Below, piece after piece: positions 12,291-24,439 of a stretch of 64,000 bases of DNA. The stretch's first letter is position 1. Every line of letters begins with the position of its first letter. Under the pieces are notes generated by a model. It worked only from the letters and a program-made list of their open reading frames with translations, did not search any database and was not told where the DNA came from. Source of the stretch: Piper betle (Eukaryota; Streptophyta; Magnoliopsida; Piperales; Piperaceae); NCBI GenBank assembly GCA_033002965.1, contig JAURVB010010327.1, positions 34,517 through 98,516 on the forward strand, given 5' to 3'. Position numbers and translations under genes: made by a program.

Positions 12291-13750
12291 ATGTAAGCAC
12301 CAACCCTTCTTGAGAAAGCTTTCCCTAAAGCCAAGGGACCAACTTCTCATCCAACCCAAATTTGGCCTTGAGGCTAGGAGCAAACAACCTCCACACCTTG
12401 GAGGTAAACCGACCTCCACATCTTGGAGGGAAATTAGCTTCTCTTCCAATGCTAGGCCAATAAACTCCCTACCTCCCAATTCCACTTATCATGCCCAAGT
12501 AAAGAAGCCTGAAACTCCTTATCCAACTCATGCCTTGAGCCAAGAAGTCCACCACCTTCAACTCCATAATGGCATCCTCAAGCTAGCTCCTTTCCCACCT
12601 ATACATAGGCCTAGATGCTCTCACACACTCCTAACACATTATGAGTTTACAACAAGTAGTTCAATACTTGAGCATTCACCTTACCAAGCCTTTAGCACAG
12701 TTACTTTAGCTCAATTCAACACTCATAGATATGAAAATTTAAGCGCAAGAGGTTTACAAGCTATATGACATACCAATCAATGCTCCATGCTTGAAACCTC
12801 GTAAGAGTTGTCCAACAACACTTTCCAAATGTCTTATTTAAAGCCAAGAGCCGCTTATGAATGAAAGCTAGTCATTATTACTTTAAATCCCAAGTTTACG
12901 TTTCCCAATGGCCACGTTTGGTGCACCTTACATTTCCGCTCAGCTACCAAACGACTGTCCGAAGACATGCCGAAGACTAAATTTTAGTCCGATTTTGGAA
13001 GCTCATATCTTAGTCTATAGAAATCCAAATTGACTGATTATTTTTTTGAGTAAATTTCATGATGTTGTTTATCATCCCACAAAATTTAAGCTCAAAACTT
13101 CAACCATCCTGGGAGATATGTTTTTTTGTAAGTTGGAATGTTGCTGCTGTTTTCATTAAAAGAACGATCGGTTGTCAAATGACTTACTGAAGTACTGACA
13201 AATGACTGACCGAAGGTCAATCAAACTCTCACTTATACTACTTTGGTTGTCGAAGAACTACCAAAGTAGCTACCGATCAACTTGCCGAAGTGTTTTTAAA
13301 ATTTCGAAAGCCATAACTTCTTGTTGAAAACTCCAATTTGAGTGATTCTTAAAGCCTTAGAAAGCTCTTGATGTGTTCTACTACTCTGAAAAGTTTAATA
13401 GCCAAACTAATTCTGGGCTGATAGTTAAATCCTTTGGAAGTGAGGAGTTACACTCTCAATGCCTACCCTACCCTAGAGAAATGTTCTTGATGAGCATGGA
13501 TCAATTAACAGTTTGAAAAAAGAAAACACGCACAAAATGATAATATCATATGACATTACGTAAAAATAAATTTAATATATTTAGAATTTGTTAATGAAAT
13601 TAATATAAAATATCTAATTTAAACAAAATTTGATAATCTCCCTTGTAAATGAAACATTAGAAAAATTTTACACTTGTACAAATTTCACATTTCATATTTC
13701 ACAAATTCATAATTAATATCTAACACAAAAATTACACATTCATATAGTAA
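12291..13750. other. No gene supported; continuation of the repeat interrupted at 5788
   Basis: A 152-codon ORF (12310-12768) lacks any known domain and overlaps a short direct repeat of cctccacaccttggagg type (12389-12428), so I do not call it. At 12950-13290 the words gactgaccgaagg, gccgaag and gtcgaagaact recur, as in some Copia-type LTRs. I cannot assign the family. Confidence 0.35.
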
Positions 13751-14039
13751 TTTCGCATTCATCAAGCAGGAAATACTTGGTTTTCACAAGGATCCTTCTC
13801 CAGCAAAGCAAAAACAACACATGAGCTCCTCCAGCTCATGTTTCTTCATTTAGCCTATCTTTTGGCAACAATTAAACATTTGGCAAATAGTGAAAGCTAG
13901 AATTGCAATGTCGTAATACAAATCAAACTAACTTGCGTAAATTTCACAACAATATATTTCTAAATTGAAATTTGAACTCTTGATTATTTAAAAGGTACTT
14001 AACAAAATCAAATAAAATAAAATATGAAAACTTACCACC

Positions 14040-14560
14040 ACAGCCTTGAACTTCTAATTCGCATATTCACCCTTCCCTTTGTCTTTTCAATGTGGTCAAA
14101 CAAAACGGATCACGAGACATGGCTTCCTAGATCTTTCTCATACATTGTAAAAGAACTTAAATAAATTAGAACCTAATCAAATGATAAATAAAATAATTGA
14201 AGAAAAAGTATTCATACCAAGCATTTTTCATGAATCTCTAAACTAACAAATCCACTAACATGATGAGTTATTTCAACGTTCTTTTTGGTCGTCTAATTCT
14301 TCTTATTCTTCTCTGATAGCGTTGGAATCTATCAGTGACCTAGTGATATCGGATGAGATGCTTCCAGACACCCGACTAATTCTAAATAAGCTGACCTTCC
14401 TCTACATAGTCTGCAATGTCCCTTATGTCCAATAGTGTGAGCGTTGCATCCCTAGCTTGCTTCATCATCCCCTTATATAAATTGGGGCTGCCTCGAAGAA
14501 TGTAGTTTGCGCTCATGGCTCATCCTCCGGCCTCCATGTATATTTCAGCTAAAACAAATT
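14040..14560 (-). pseudogene. Possible plant transposase-accessory (Ptta/En/Spm type) remnant
   Basis: Minus-strand translation gives scattered matches to the plant 'transposase_24' style protein of CACTA elements: a segment like HVSGFVSLEIHEKCLV near 14220-14270 and MSRDPFCLTTLKRQRE near 14070-14125. Stops and frame changes occur between them, so no ORF survives. The assignment is from memory of the family's SxxxHxxRL pattern and is tentative. Confidence 0.3.
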
Positions 14561-15375
14561 AAACAACTTTACAAACTAGATAATATATTTTTCATGTGAA
14601 AAATGTAAATGGAATGTTGGTATAATTTACCATCTACATTTAACAACAATTAACAAACAACAACAACAATCAATTATTTCATAATCATTAATTTAAATAT
14701 TATATATGAACAACATTACAATAAAATTTCAAACATAAAATTAATTAGTTTTTAAAAAATTACCAATACCCTAATTTCAAAATATATCCAAAATAACAAT
14801 CACAATTAAAAAATAAACCCTAATTTTAAAAATTCATCATCATACTAAAAATAAGCATTCAACAATATTCAACAACAATCAACAATTTCAATCATAATTA
14901 ACATACTTATAATTTTTTTAATAAAAAACTAGAATAATATACCAAAAACCTATGTGAGCGGCAGTCACAGTGACCTTAGGGTTGGGGGGTGTTACGGTAT
15001 TTGACCTTTTGCGATAGGCTTTGTGACCGCCATTTTTGTCGCAATTTAAGTTATAAATTTTCAACCAACGTGTGGGCACATACACGATCGTATATTCATT
15101 TTCAAATTATTAACTTTCACAATGAAAATAAGTGATCGATATACGATCAAATTTAGTGGTCACAAAGTGTGTTGACCACTTTGCGAGCGGAGTTAGCAAC
15201 CACTTATAGCTGTTGCAATGTTTTTGGTCACTAACATGGTCGCTAAATGGTTACTAAAACATCGACATACTCTGTGACCGGCTTTGTGGTCACAGGACAA
15301 GTGCAAAAATTTCCTATTTCAATGTGAACACAAAATCGAGTCGCTAGTCGCTATTGCAGTTGCAAATGTTCAATT

Positions 15376-15400
15376 GCTGATGGGCGATTTTCTACTAGTG
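15376..15400 (-). repeat. CACTA-type terminal inverted repeat
   Basis: On the plus strand it reads ...gcgattttctactagtg, whose complement begins CACTAGTAGAAAATCGCC. Confidence 0.55.
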
Positions 15401-15599
15401 TATTTAAAGCCCTCTCTTGTTTTATGAGAATATCCATTAAGTTTATATAACCCTGACTAGCGTGACTAACATAGGAATTTTTTAAAGGGTCAAGTACTCA
15501 AAAGTAGGAAAGACTAAGTGCAAGCACTTGGAGTGCAAGGAGGAAAGTTTTGAGATGGAAAAGGAAAATTAAAGGAGGGAGGAAAAAAATTGCCTTGAT

Positions 15600-15655
15600 C
15601 TTGAATAGTTCCTCATGTGATGAGGGTCACAAGGTGGTATATATATTACATCTAA

Positions 15656-15688
<33 letters not shown>

Positions 15689-16137
15689 AGGAATGAAGTG
15701 GAACAACAAGGGAGGAATAAATTACGAAAAGAATTATATTCACTATCCTTATTGAGCACAATGATCAGATAAAGAAAAAGTTTAAAATTAGTGATGCCCT
15801 TGCTTGTTTTTCATGTTATCATGCTTTTTAACCCTAGCCTCATTACAACCTAGCAAATCCTTCTGATCTTCACTACCCCAAAAATTCAATTTTGTGGAGA
15901 AAACCCCTGACTTTGAAACTTATGATGGGTCGATCTACCTAAACTCTCAAGGTCCCCAATTAGTTTTTACTTGATTGAAAAAATCTTTGGAGGAATAATC
16001 AATTGCACAAAAATTGCTTATGATTTTTGCGCGTGTGGAGGAAAGTTCCTCACCACTAACTTCTTTAATCAAAAAATTGGACTCACTAATGTGATTCTAC
16101 TTTACTAGGGGCTAGAAAAGTTTAAGTTTGCGGGTTT
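15600..16137 (+). other. 3' noncoding region and polypurine tract of a truncated Tat-like element
   Basis: No coding frame is visible. The segment ends with agtttaagtttgcgggtt immediately before the LTR start TGACAC, matching the 'aagtttgggggttTGA' junction of Tat/Retand-type elements. A (GA)n run lies within it. The upstream coding part of the element is missing, apparently cut by the CACTA-like relic or by deletion. Confidence 0.45.
15667..15690. repeat. (GA)n microsatellite
   Basis: Twelve AG units. Confidence 0.9.
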
Positions 16138-17889
16138 GACACTTTGTTGATTAAATCAACATTTTAATAATTTTCGTACATCACTTCCATGCCCTAATGC
16201 CATTTTTCCCTAGTGTTTTCAGCACACAAATAAAAGTTTTGAAATATTATAGACTATTGGAAATATGAGTAATTTTGCGGTCAATTCTATGCATGGAACT
16301 ATCTTTTGAAGGAACTTCGACAAAGTTAGTGCATGTTTGCAAAATGATGGTAGACTGCTCCATCACCCTAGGATGGACAACTTCGGGACATATTCTAGTA
16401 TGGTCAGACTTGCACACTGTCAGTTCTCACACTTCAACACATTCTTGCACATGCTTTTGACCACGTTTGCAATTTCTGCATTTGCGCCCCACCTTTGGAT
16501 AGATCTACCTAATATGCACACGCCCACAATTAGAAGCAGTCAGATGGACACATTGTTGAGCAAGAAAGGAACACACTCACCGAAGGCAAAGATTAAAAAG
16601 GAACATCTCATGCGTATTAGTTCAGGAAGCTGCAAAGAAGTTTGCACTCCCAATCTCAGCAATCTATAACTTGAATTTCATGGAACAACTTTACCAACTC
16701 CACAAGTTGTGGAAGAGACAAAGAGTGATCAAAGGGACAGAGCTGGAGAACATAGTCTAAAGAATGATGATTGATTCAACGCATGCCCTGCTTATTGGAG
16801 AAAGGAAGTTGCAAGGAGGTTACTATATTGATAAGAGTTCTTACCTCCACATCTGATATACCCTCATTCACACCACATAAGGGAGATACATACATATAGA
16901 AATGAAAACCCATTCCCATTCTTCCTCTTTCGACCTTCCATTCTTAAAGTTCTAAGTGTCAATCTAAAGGAAGAATCAAAGACTACAAAGAAGAAGCTGT
17001 GGATGACAAGTTACAAGGAAGACAATATTGCTGCACAAAAGTTCACACTAGGGCCTCAATGTTACATATTTGCATTCTTTTCTCCCTTCTCTTCTTGCAA
17101 TGTTATCTTCTTTGTTAAGCTCCATGATGTATCACTCTTATATGGGGTAGATGGTAATGATTTAGGGTGTATGATAGATCTTGATTGATATATTATATAC
17201 CTTGTTGATGTTATCTTGATAAACTGATTGTGAGTTGATTACTTCAAATCTATTCTTAATACTTCAAGAGAGCATCTAACTCTTGCATGAGGAAGAGATT
17301 CAATCAGACATTAGGAACAGGCAAATCTATGATGTCATTGGATGAAGTAGTATATGATTCTAACTGTAAGAATATATTAGAATCATAAATATCAACCAAA
17401 AGAAGTTGTTTGTATTGCACCAATCTGGTCTAGCTTGCAAAGGAAAGTGAAATGATTAAAAGACGGTAGATTGTAATAAGTAGTAAAAATCTTTTACAAT
17501 TTAAGTTGTTTCCCTAGATATCAACTACAATTAGTTGTAACCTGATAAGAAGATAAGTTGTGTTGCCTATTAACTGAGTAAAATTGTTCATCTCAAATAT
17601 ATTTTTATTAAGAGGACGTGTTAACTTTGGCTAATGTTTTCTACTCTTATACCCTTGCATTGATTTTTGAGTTAAATTAAATGCTTCAGTTTCATACCTT
17701 TGCTCATCTTGATCAACTAGAGTAAATTTTTACTACATCATATATTGTATGTAATTAGTTTTTAAAGTATAATAAATCTTGTTATCAATAGTGATGTTAG
17801 AATATTAATTCCTAGTGGTAACAATGCTCACTCACCACTTTATTACTTATATGACACGTATACATATGCGATGCATTGAAATAAAAACA
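16138..17889 (+). repeat. Tat-like LTR (probably a 3' LTR)
   Basis: It starts TGACACTTTGTTGATTAAAT after a decayed polypurine tract and ends aataaaaaca. It aligns in inverse orientation with 604-2387 over its full length. The short ORFs inside (for example 16275-16669 and 17003-17188) are chance frames of the repeat. Confidence 0.65.
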
Positions 17890-18280
17890 ACGAGTTTTTG
17901 AAACTTTATTACTTTATTACTAAAATGGATTCCTTGGCACTCTTCATCTTTATGTTTCGCCTTGCTTCTTGCGCCTCTTCCAATGTAAGTTCTCTTAGAT
18001 TTTTGAAGCCTTGAGTTGTATGTAGAGTTCTTAGTTTTTGTCTCTTTAGCCTCTTCCAAAGGAGTCAAAGATGTCTCGTAGATGGTGTGGTCTCAGTAAG
18101 TGGTGATTCCTTGATAGCAGTGGGTTCAATGGCATCGAGAGACTACAAGAATTAAAGATAACTGGAAAACTCTAGACTTATTGATCTTAGGTTTGTTAGA
18201 GAAATTAACTTGTCTAGTTTGCAACAAGGAAATGCAAATATCATTGCAATATCAGATACTCTGTGTGCAAATCTTATTAG
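17890..18280. other. No gene recognised
   Basis: A 73-codon minus-strand ORF (17847-18068) starts here and runs into the LTR. It is Lys-rich and matches nothing I know. I regard it as noncoding. Confidence 0.4.
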
Positions 18281-18549
18281 TAGGGGTGAATGTTTGGTTT
18301 GTTTGTTGCCCAACTAATAGAAACGAATTACCGAATAAGCATTTGATGGTTGAATTTCATAACGAAAATCAAACATAATTTCTGTCAAAATCAAACCGTA
18401 CTAGAATAATTTAGTTTGACTAGTTTGGAAACCAAATGACCAAATTGCATTATAAATTATAGAAAAATAGGCTTATTTAATTATTTAATCAAAATGTAAC
18501 ATATTTTAGCAAACATGATCACAAAAAAAAATGATTTCTAAACATATAT
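18281..18549 (+). mobile_element. hAT-like terminus, interrupted by family-A element
   Basis: TAGGGGTGAATGTTTGGTTT followed by tttgttgccc resembles the tAGGGGTGgg..cGGTTcGG ends of plant hAT/MITE repeats. The sequence then runs AT-rich to the start of the family-A LTR. A stretch right of that element (gatttagttcgattcaattc, 43611-43630) could be the other end, but the pairing is weak. Confidence 0.3.
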
Positions 18550-19065
18550 TGTAACACCCCGTTTCGGTTCATGCATGAACCAAATAGGAAATCCTACCGG
18601 CAACTAAACCGTTTGCTGATCTACTTAACTCGCCTAAGCTAACCTGGATCTAACCTTGGTGTCTTAAGATGGTGATGTAAATATACAATGCATGGATAAG
18701 ATGCTTTGGGTCTAACGTTGTTCTAAATGAATGCTATGAGATGCATTAATATTCAAAACAAAACAAACACGTGAAAAGTTTAAAAAATAACTATTTAAAA
18801 AAAACGGACAGAGACTTCCCTAAAAGTGCAATAGGGACCCACCTGCAAATAAAAAACATTATATATGGATAACAATAGAAATAGCAAATGTAGTAAAAAC
18901 ATGATGTTCTTCTCACAACATTTCCATTATCATCATTTTCTTCTTTGTGAGGCAAGTTTGGACTCCATTGCTCAACATGTTCAATTCTAATCACAATTAT
19001 AATCACTTGTAAAATATTTTAGGGCTTTCTCACAACAATCCAACATTTATGTAAAGATTGTAAAA

Positions 19066-19067
19066 AA

Positions 19068-19098
<31 letters not shown>
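19066..19098. repeat. (AAAT)n microsatellite
   Basis: About eight AAAT units at the start of the solo LTR. Confidence 0.9.
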
Positions 19099-19099
<1 letters not shown>

Positions 19100-19150
19100 G
19101 TTGTTTAAAAAAAACTTTGACTCTGTCTGGGAAGGATAGAACATTAGAGA

Positions 19151-19180
19151 ATTATTATTATTATTATTATTATTATTATT
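19151..19180. repeat. (ATT)n microsatellite
   Basis: Ten ATT units. Confidence 0.9.
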
Positions 19181-22100
19181 TTACGACGGGAGATTTTAAG
19201 GGAGTTGGGTAGCGTCTCTACTCGGTTAAATTCTCGTGTTAGGGTGTTTTTCCATACCTTAGCCATCTGCTTCTCATCTTCTTCTCCTTTCTCTCTTTTT
19301 ACTCTCCTCTCTAGGCGTCGTTCTTATATCTCTTCTTCGTATCCTGTTAGGTATACTTCCCTTGTCCTTCTTTTTCTCTTTTTATATTTTGTTGTTTTGT
19401 TTTCCCGTATGCATGCAATTCATGATTGCCTTGCTATTTCTGTTGCTTCATCAACCTTCTATGGTATGTAATTTTTTGGTTTAGGATAATTGAGTTGCAG
19501 GGTCCCTAGCATCTTATGATTTTTATGCATGGGGTCTTGTCGATTTTTTTTATGTATGAATGGCTGTGATTCTTTTTGGGTTGTTTATTTTGTCACGCGC
19601 GTGTTGATTGTCTTTTTCTCTTTCTGTTTGCTGCTCCTCGTGTTGGTGTGGTTGCAGTGCAGGAAGGAAGGGGAGCCTTCCTGGTTGTGCTGTTTGGTCA
19701 AGCTTCATGCGCCTCGGCGCAAGGCTATGCGTGTCTTGGCGCACTATTTGTGCACTTTGGTGCTCGGCCATGGGCAGCAGAGCGCATGAACCTGTTTTTA
19801 TTCTTCTTCCTATTTTAATTAGTTGGTTGACGTATTTGTTGGGTTAATTTATCATTAGTTGCTTATGGGCATCGTCATGGAGTGAACGGAGGGAGTGTTG
19901 GGTTGTATTGGATGAGTTATAAAGGAGTAATAGATTGTTATAATAGGGAGTTTTGATGAATTGATCATTGTTGGGTGGTAATGATATTATTGATCGCTGC
20001 TATTATCATTTCGTTACTATTTTGCTGATGTAATTAATTAAAATTAGTACTCATCCGAGTTACTGTTAATTTATGATTGTTGTTAAATTGTGATTTGTAT
20101 TGTAGATTAATTATTGTGGTCAACAAATTTATGAATTTCATCTTAATCTATAGACATAGCTGTTTATAATCGATTAAAGTAATAAAGGAGGTGTCTTTAA
20201 TATTTAGGTTATTAATACGCATAGGTAATCATGGGGTGGTTAAGTATGAAGTAATTTTCAACTATGATTAGTCACTATTTGATTAAGTAAAACACTGTTA
20301 ATCCATGTATAATATAGTTTATATTATTGTTGATTAAATACCATTAATTAATAAATTAAGTATGACATTTTTGTGTGATTTATAAGATAAAGTGGGTACC
20401 TTTGTCATGTTCAGAAATTAATATTATGTAAAGGTGAAAATAACACACCAACTATGACAGAATTATTATTAAACCATTTTCAAATATGATTAAGGTAATA
20501 ATATGGGTTATTAAATTATAATTGTGTAAAAATCACAAGTGTTGAACCTAAGTAGCGTAATGAAAATAAATAAAGTTCGAACCTTTATTGAGTTGAATAA
20601 TTTAAAATAATTTTATTAGTAGTAACCTTGAATTAGGATAATACAAATCATTTTAAATAATTTAATAGAACGACTTAATTAATTGCCAGATAAATATTCA
20701 GAATTTATTAAAAGTTAATAAATTATGGTAGGTATGCCCAAGCTTTTATTTAATGAATTAAGTATCTAGTACTCACTAAATTGTGATTAATGATAGTGAT
20801 TAAAGATTAAAATTGTAAACCTAATTGTCAAGATCGTTGGTTAAGTAATTACCATCTTAAAGGAAAATATATTAATAATAGTAATTAAATACTTGTTTGT
20901 AAGTTAATAAAACTTTTATCATTAGTTAAGTGTTAATTCTGATTTAAATAATTAATTTAAAATGTAAAGTATGACTTAAAGGATTACGTCACATGAATGA
21001 TTAATTATCTCACTAGACTTGTTGTAAATGTTAAGAATTTAATGTTTAATATTGTTGAATGTTGTATGCTTTATGTTGTCGAGTTTTAATAACAATATAT
21101 TTAAGTCATTTAGTTGCATGCATTTCTACTCCAATAAAATTATAATTATGTATAATTTTATTTTTTCATTCAGATGAGGATCGTCGATCACAGTTACGAG
21201 TTCACTTGCGAAATATCCAGGTCTGTATAATTATTTGAAATGTTTTATTTTGCCTTTTTGGTAGCCCTAATCGGCCTGAGTGCATATTCGACCACCATAC
21301 ACCGAGTGTAACTAGGGTCAAGGAATTGACTCAGTCTGACACGGAGATGCACTTTTAAATTACTTAGAAGATAAAATACCTGCCCCCATGCCAAAAGGGG
21401 TGACAAGGCGCAGTGGCGCAAGATGACTCATTATGCACTTGTGATACTGAGAGGGTGAGTCAATGGCAAATATCGGTAACTACAGGCCGTGGGCCACGTA
21501 GCATGTGTGCACATACATGGGATTGTAGCTGGATGGGGTGACCACCCCTCCCGGCATAATTGGAGCTCGGCATAGGCTCATAACTACTAAAAGTCTCAAG
21601 AAATGATAGTAGGGATTATATTGACTTGTTTCATTTAATTATGCGGCTTAGTGGTTTTACCACTAACGTGGAATTGACTCTGCAGGTGAGCAACTTCAGA
21701 CTAAGGATTAAAAGTGTGGTTGGTAGTTCTTTTACCAACCTAGGTTTGGTGAATTAATAATAAATTGGACTTCCTTTTATTCTCTTGTGTTATAAATAAG
21801 GCTACGAGAAATGGTCAGAGGCTGTGGGACTTTGTGCTCATGTAGTTAATTTATCTTATGTGTTGTCACATGCTAACAGAACATAATTTATTTTTTTATG
21901 ATTAATAAATTTCTAGAATTATTTGCCATGTTATGATCCATGTGATTGGACTTTATTTTTTACATCATTTATATTTTTTAGTAACCCTGGCCGGTTAGGG
22001 CGGGTTGTTACAATTTAATTCACAACTATTCACAACAGTGCATCACAGAACAATTTCCATTTCACTTGGCAGGTACATGTGTGCATAGTACATCACTGCT

Positions 22101-24332
22101 CCTCTACAGTCTCGACAACAGTCAATTATCCAAATTCTCACCTACATATATAATACAAAAACTTCAGTAACGAGGGTTACTGGTCTAGAAATAACTAATA
22201 ATCAAACTGGCACAGGAGGGATGACTCTCCTATTAAATGAAATCATTCATAATACTTCTTCATAAAATCTCTCATAAGTGCACTAATTAGGAGTCATCGG
22301 CTTCGGCTCGACATCATCCCATTCTGACTCATCAGATGCCTCAACAAATTTTAAAACTATCTCTTGTACAAGAAAATCAATTATCCTCCAACCCTCTACA
22401 TCCTCCATATCACACCTGACCCTGAGCACAGAGGCCGAGTACTCTCAGGCAGGGACATTCAATACTCTTTGAATCCACAAGTTTAGACATGCACTTCATT
22501 GCAGCACCCATAATCCTCCACACTTCTCTGGGTTTGAGGAACTCAAAGGTGGAGTTGTCAAGATCCCTTGGGAATGGAACAGCCCGCTCACTAATCCCGA
22601 GCCTGCTTTGACAGGCACATTCCTACTCTCACTTCACATTAGTCAACTTTCCCTTTTCTCACATCTCACTGGAAAACACAGATAAAACTATATGTACATG
22701 GGTTTGGGTAGGGATTTTAGTGTTGTAGGTCCAAAGGCAACTTGTGGTGGATCTTGATTTCAAAATAAGACTTGAGAGATCTCATCAATGATGGTTATTA
22801 ATCCAGAAATTCGCGGGACAAAATGGCCCATGTGGAGTGGTGTACGATAAATCCACCACTCAACATGTTTGCTTACCTTTTAAAACAAATCACGATAGTG
22901 TGAAGGAGTCAAACCATAAGTGAGTCCTAAACGGATAGGGTAGAAGATCTAATGGTATCCACACGCCTAGGTGGCGAGCTCTTACTTGATACCTACATAT
23001 CAAAACTAAAAGTAATGCCCGCTATGATACATTTACACATTCTATATCATACTCACATCAACGCACACACATCAATCCAAATCAAGATTTTCTACACTAA
23101 CAATTCCTACTTAATTTACTTAATTAGTTCCTTAACATTTATTACAATACAATTCAAATCACACAATTCCATTTTTATTTACAGTCAAATATTTTATCAC
23201 ATCAATCAATCAAATCCTAGCATGTTGTGCTAATAATTATCAATTTTAAATAATTAGGTTAGAGCTAATTATACCTCACATCATCGGCGATCGGCGACGA
23301 CTGAGGTATGTTGCGAAGTTGAAGACTCGGATATGGCACCTGACGTTGTTCAAAGTTCAATCGGGTTTAGTTGGATGAATTTGTCAAAAATCTGGTGATT
23401 CTGGCCAATCCAATTTTCGACTGGCTTCCCAGTTGTTTTCCAGTAAATTTTTCGACTAGGCGATCAGGGCTGTGTGTCAGCACTGACTCGTCAAGCTCAA
23501 CCCAGCTATGATGGTGGTAAGGGCGGAGTGGCGGTGATGATTGCTGTTTGTGGCTGTGAGTTGGCCGAGGTCAATCTGCTTATCCAATCAGCACTTGGCC
23601 GACCTCGATGGCAGCGCTCGGGGAGGGGAAAGGCTTCAGGGTCGAAGGGGGTGACGACGATGGCACAACAGCAATGGAGAGGCACGGCCGGCGGCTGGAG
23701 GCGTCGAGGCACACGATGTCAAGGTATCGTGGGGTTGCGCGGTGGTCAGAAGGTTGGACAAAGGTTTGGCGACAGCCTGACAAAGGTTGGCAAGGTCGAT
23801 CGGCAATTGCGCGGCTGCTGGAGGAGATGTCGGCGGCGTGAATCGGGGCGGCAACAGGTGAGGATGGGGAAGAGTCAGAGGAGGATTTTGATGGAAATTT
23901 CGTAAATAAAAGTTGACTTGACTCCTACTCGAGTCAAAAATAATAACTAGTTTTGAATAAATTCAAAAAAAATCCAAACAAATATAGGAAAATATCATAA
24001 AATATAATACACTTCGTAAACTCAAAATGACATATTCTATAACAAATAACCCACCCAAATTGCTATATAACACATCCTAATACATTATTCAGCTAAAAAG
24101 ATTCTACAATTAAATATAAAAAAACGGCATAGTGTCATATACTTTGATAACTCATTTCTCATCATTTTTCTGACATTATTGTCATATACTCGGGTACACT
24201 TGACCCTCACCGATCATAATGCTTGGTTGGCCTCGGATCAGCATGTGGTCATGAAATTGTCTCGACTCAAATTAACGATTGAACTGAGCGGTTCGCTAAT
24301 GCAAAACTCTTACTCGAGTCATGGGTTTTACA

Positions 24333-24345
24333 ACTTTCCCTCCTT
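24333..24345 (-). other. Polypurine tract of family A
   Basis: On the minus strand AAGGAGGGAAAGT abuts the 3' LTR start TGTAAAACCC. It is preceded by the TTTCGAGGATGAAATTTTTC box common just upstream of this tract in plant chromoviruses. Confidence 0.75.
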
Positions 24346-24439
24346 AGAAAAATTTCATCCTCGAAATTTTACCCAAGGAGGTTTCAAACTCGTTCATAAT
24401 ATGAAAGAGCTAAGTCTCAGCTAGAGTACCTGGTTGTGA

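Larger units (their letters stand above)
13760..15400 (-). mobile_element. CACTA (En/Spm)-like relic, one end visible
   Basis: The right boundary, read on the minus strand, starts CACTAGTAGAAAATCGCCCA, a typical CACTA terminus. Inside it, 15000-15370 has many short repeated words (gtgaccg, ggtcac, ggtcgct) in both orientations, as in the subterminal regions where the transposase binds. A decayed coding patch lies at 14040-14560. I could not find the matching left terminus, so the left limit is approximate. Confidence 0.5.
19059..22012 (+). mobile_element. Solo LTR of family B inside the family-A 3' LTR
   Basis: It begins TGTAAAAAATAAATAAATAA and ends ggcgggttgttaca. The family-A sequence resumes at 22013 (atttaattcacaactattca) in register with the uninterrupted copy at 38317 onward. 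Internal blocks at 21180-21700 match, in reverse, 25380-25770 and the LTRs at 27245 and 32810. A clean target duplication is not visible (aagat on the left, attta on the right), perhaps because the left end is eroded by a simple repeat. No internal coding sequence remains. Overlapping ORFs at 19205-19847 lie wholly inside the LTR. Confidence 0.75.
18550..24332 (-). repeat. 3' LTR of family A, split by a solo LTR
   Basis: On the plus strand it begins tgtaacaccccgtttcggtt and ends catgggttttaca. Blocks at 22020-23300 and 23890-24332 align with 38320-43514 of the other LTR. A GC-richer block at 23280-23880 has lost many CpGs compared with the copy at 40690-41430. ORFs over 23474-23905 in several frames are chance products of that block. 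Confidence 0.8.

Noticed and set aside
12310..12768. 152-codon plus-strand ORF
   Set aside because: Low-complexity Pro/Ser/His-rich translation, no known motif, and an internal DNA repeat. Probably eroded retroelement DNA.
19205..19847. Cluster of overlapping Cys/Phe-rich ORFs
   Set aside because: All inside the family-B solo LTR and on both strands. No domain.
23474..23905. 143-codon ORF and overlapping minus-strand ORFs
   Set aside because: Same GC-rich LTR block of family A in an older copy. Composition explains the open frames.
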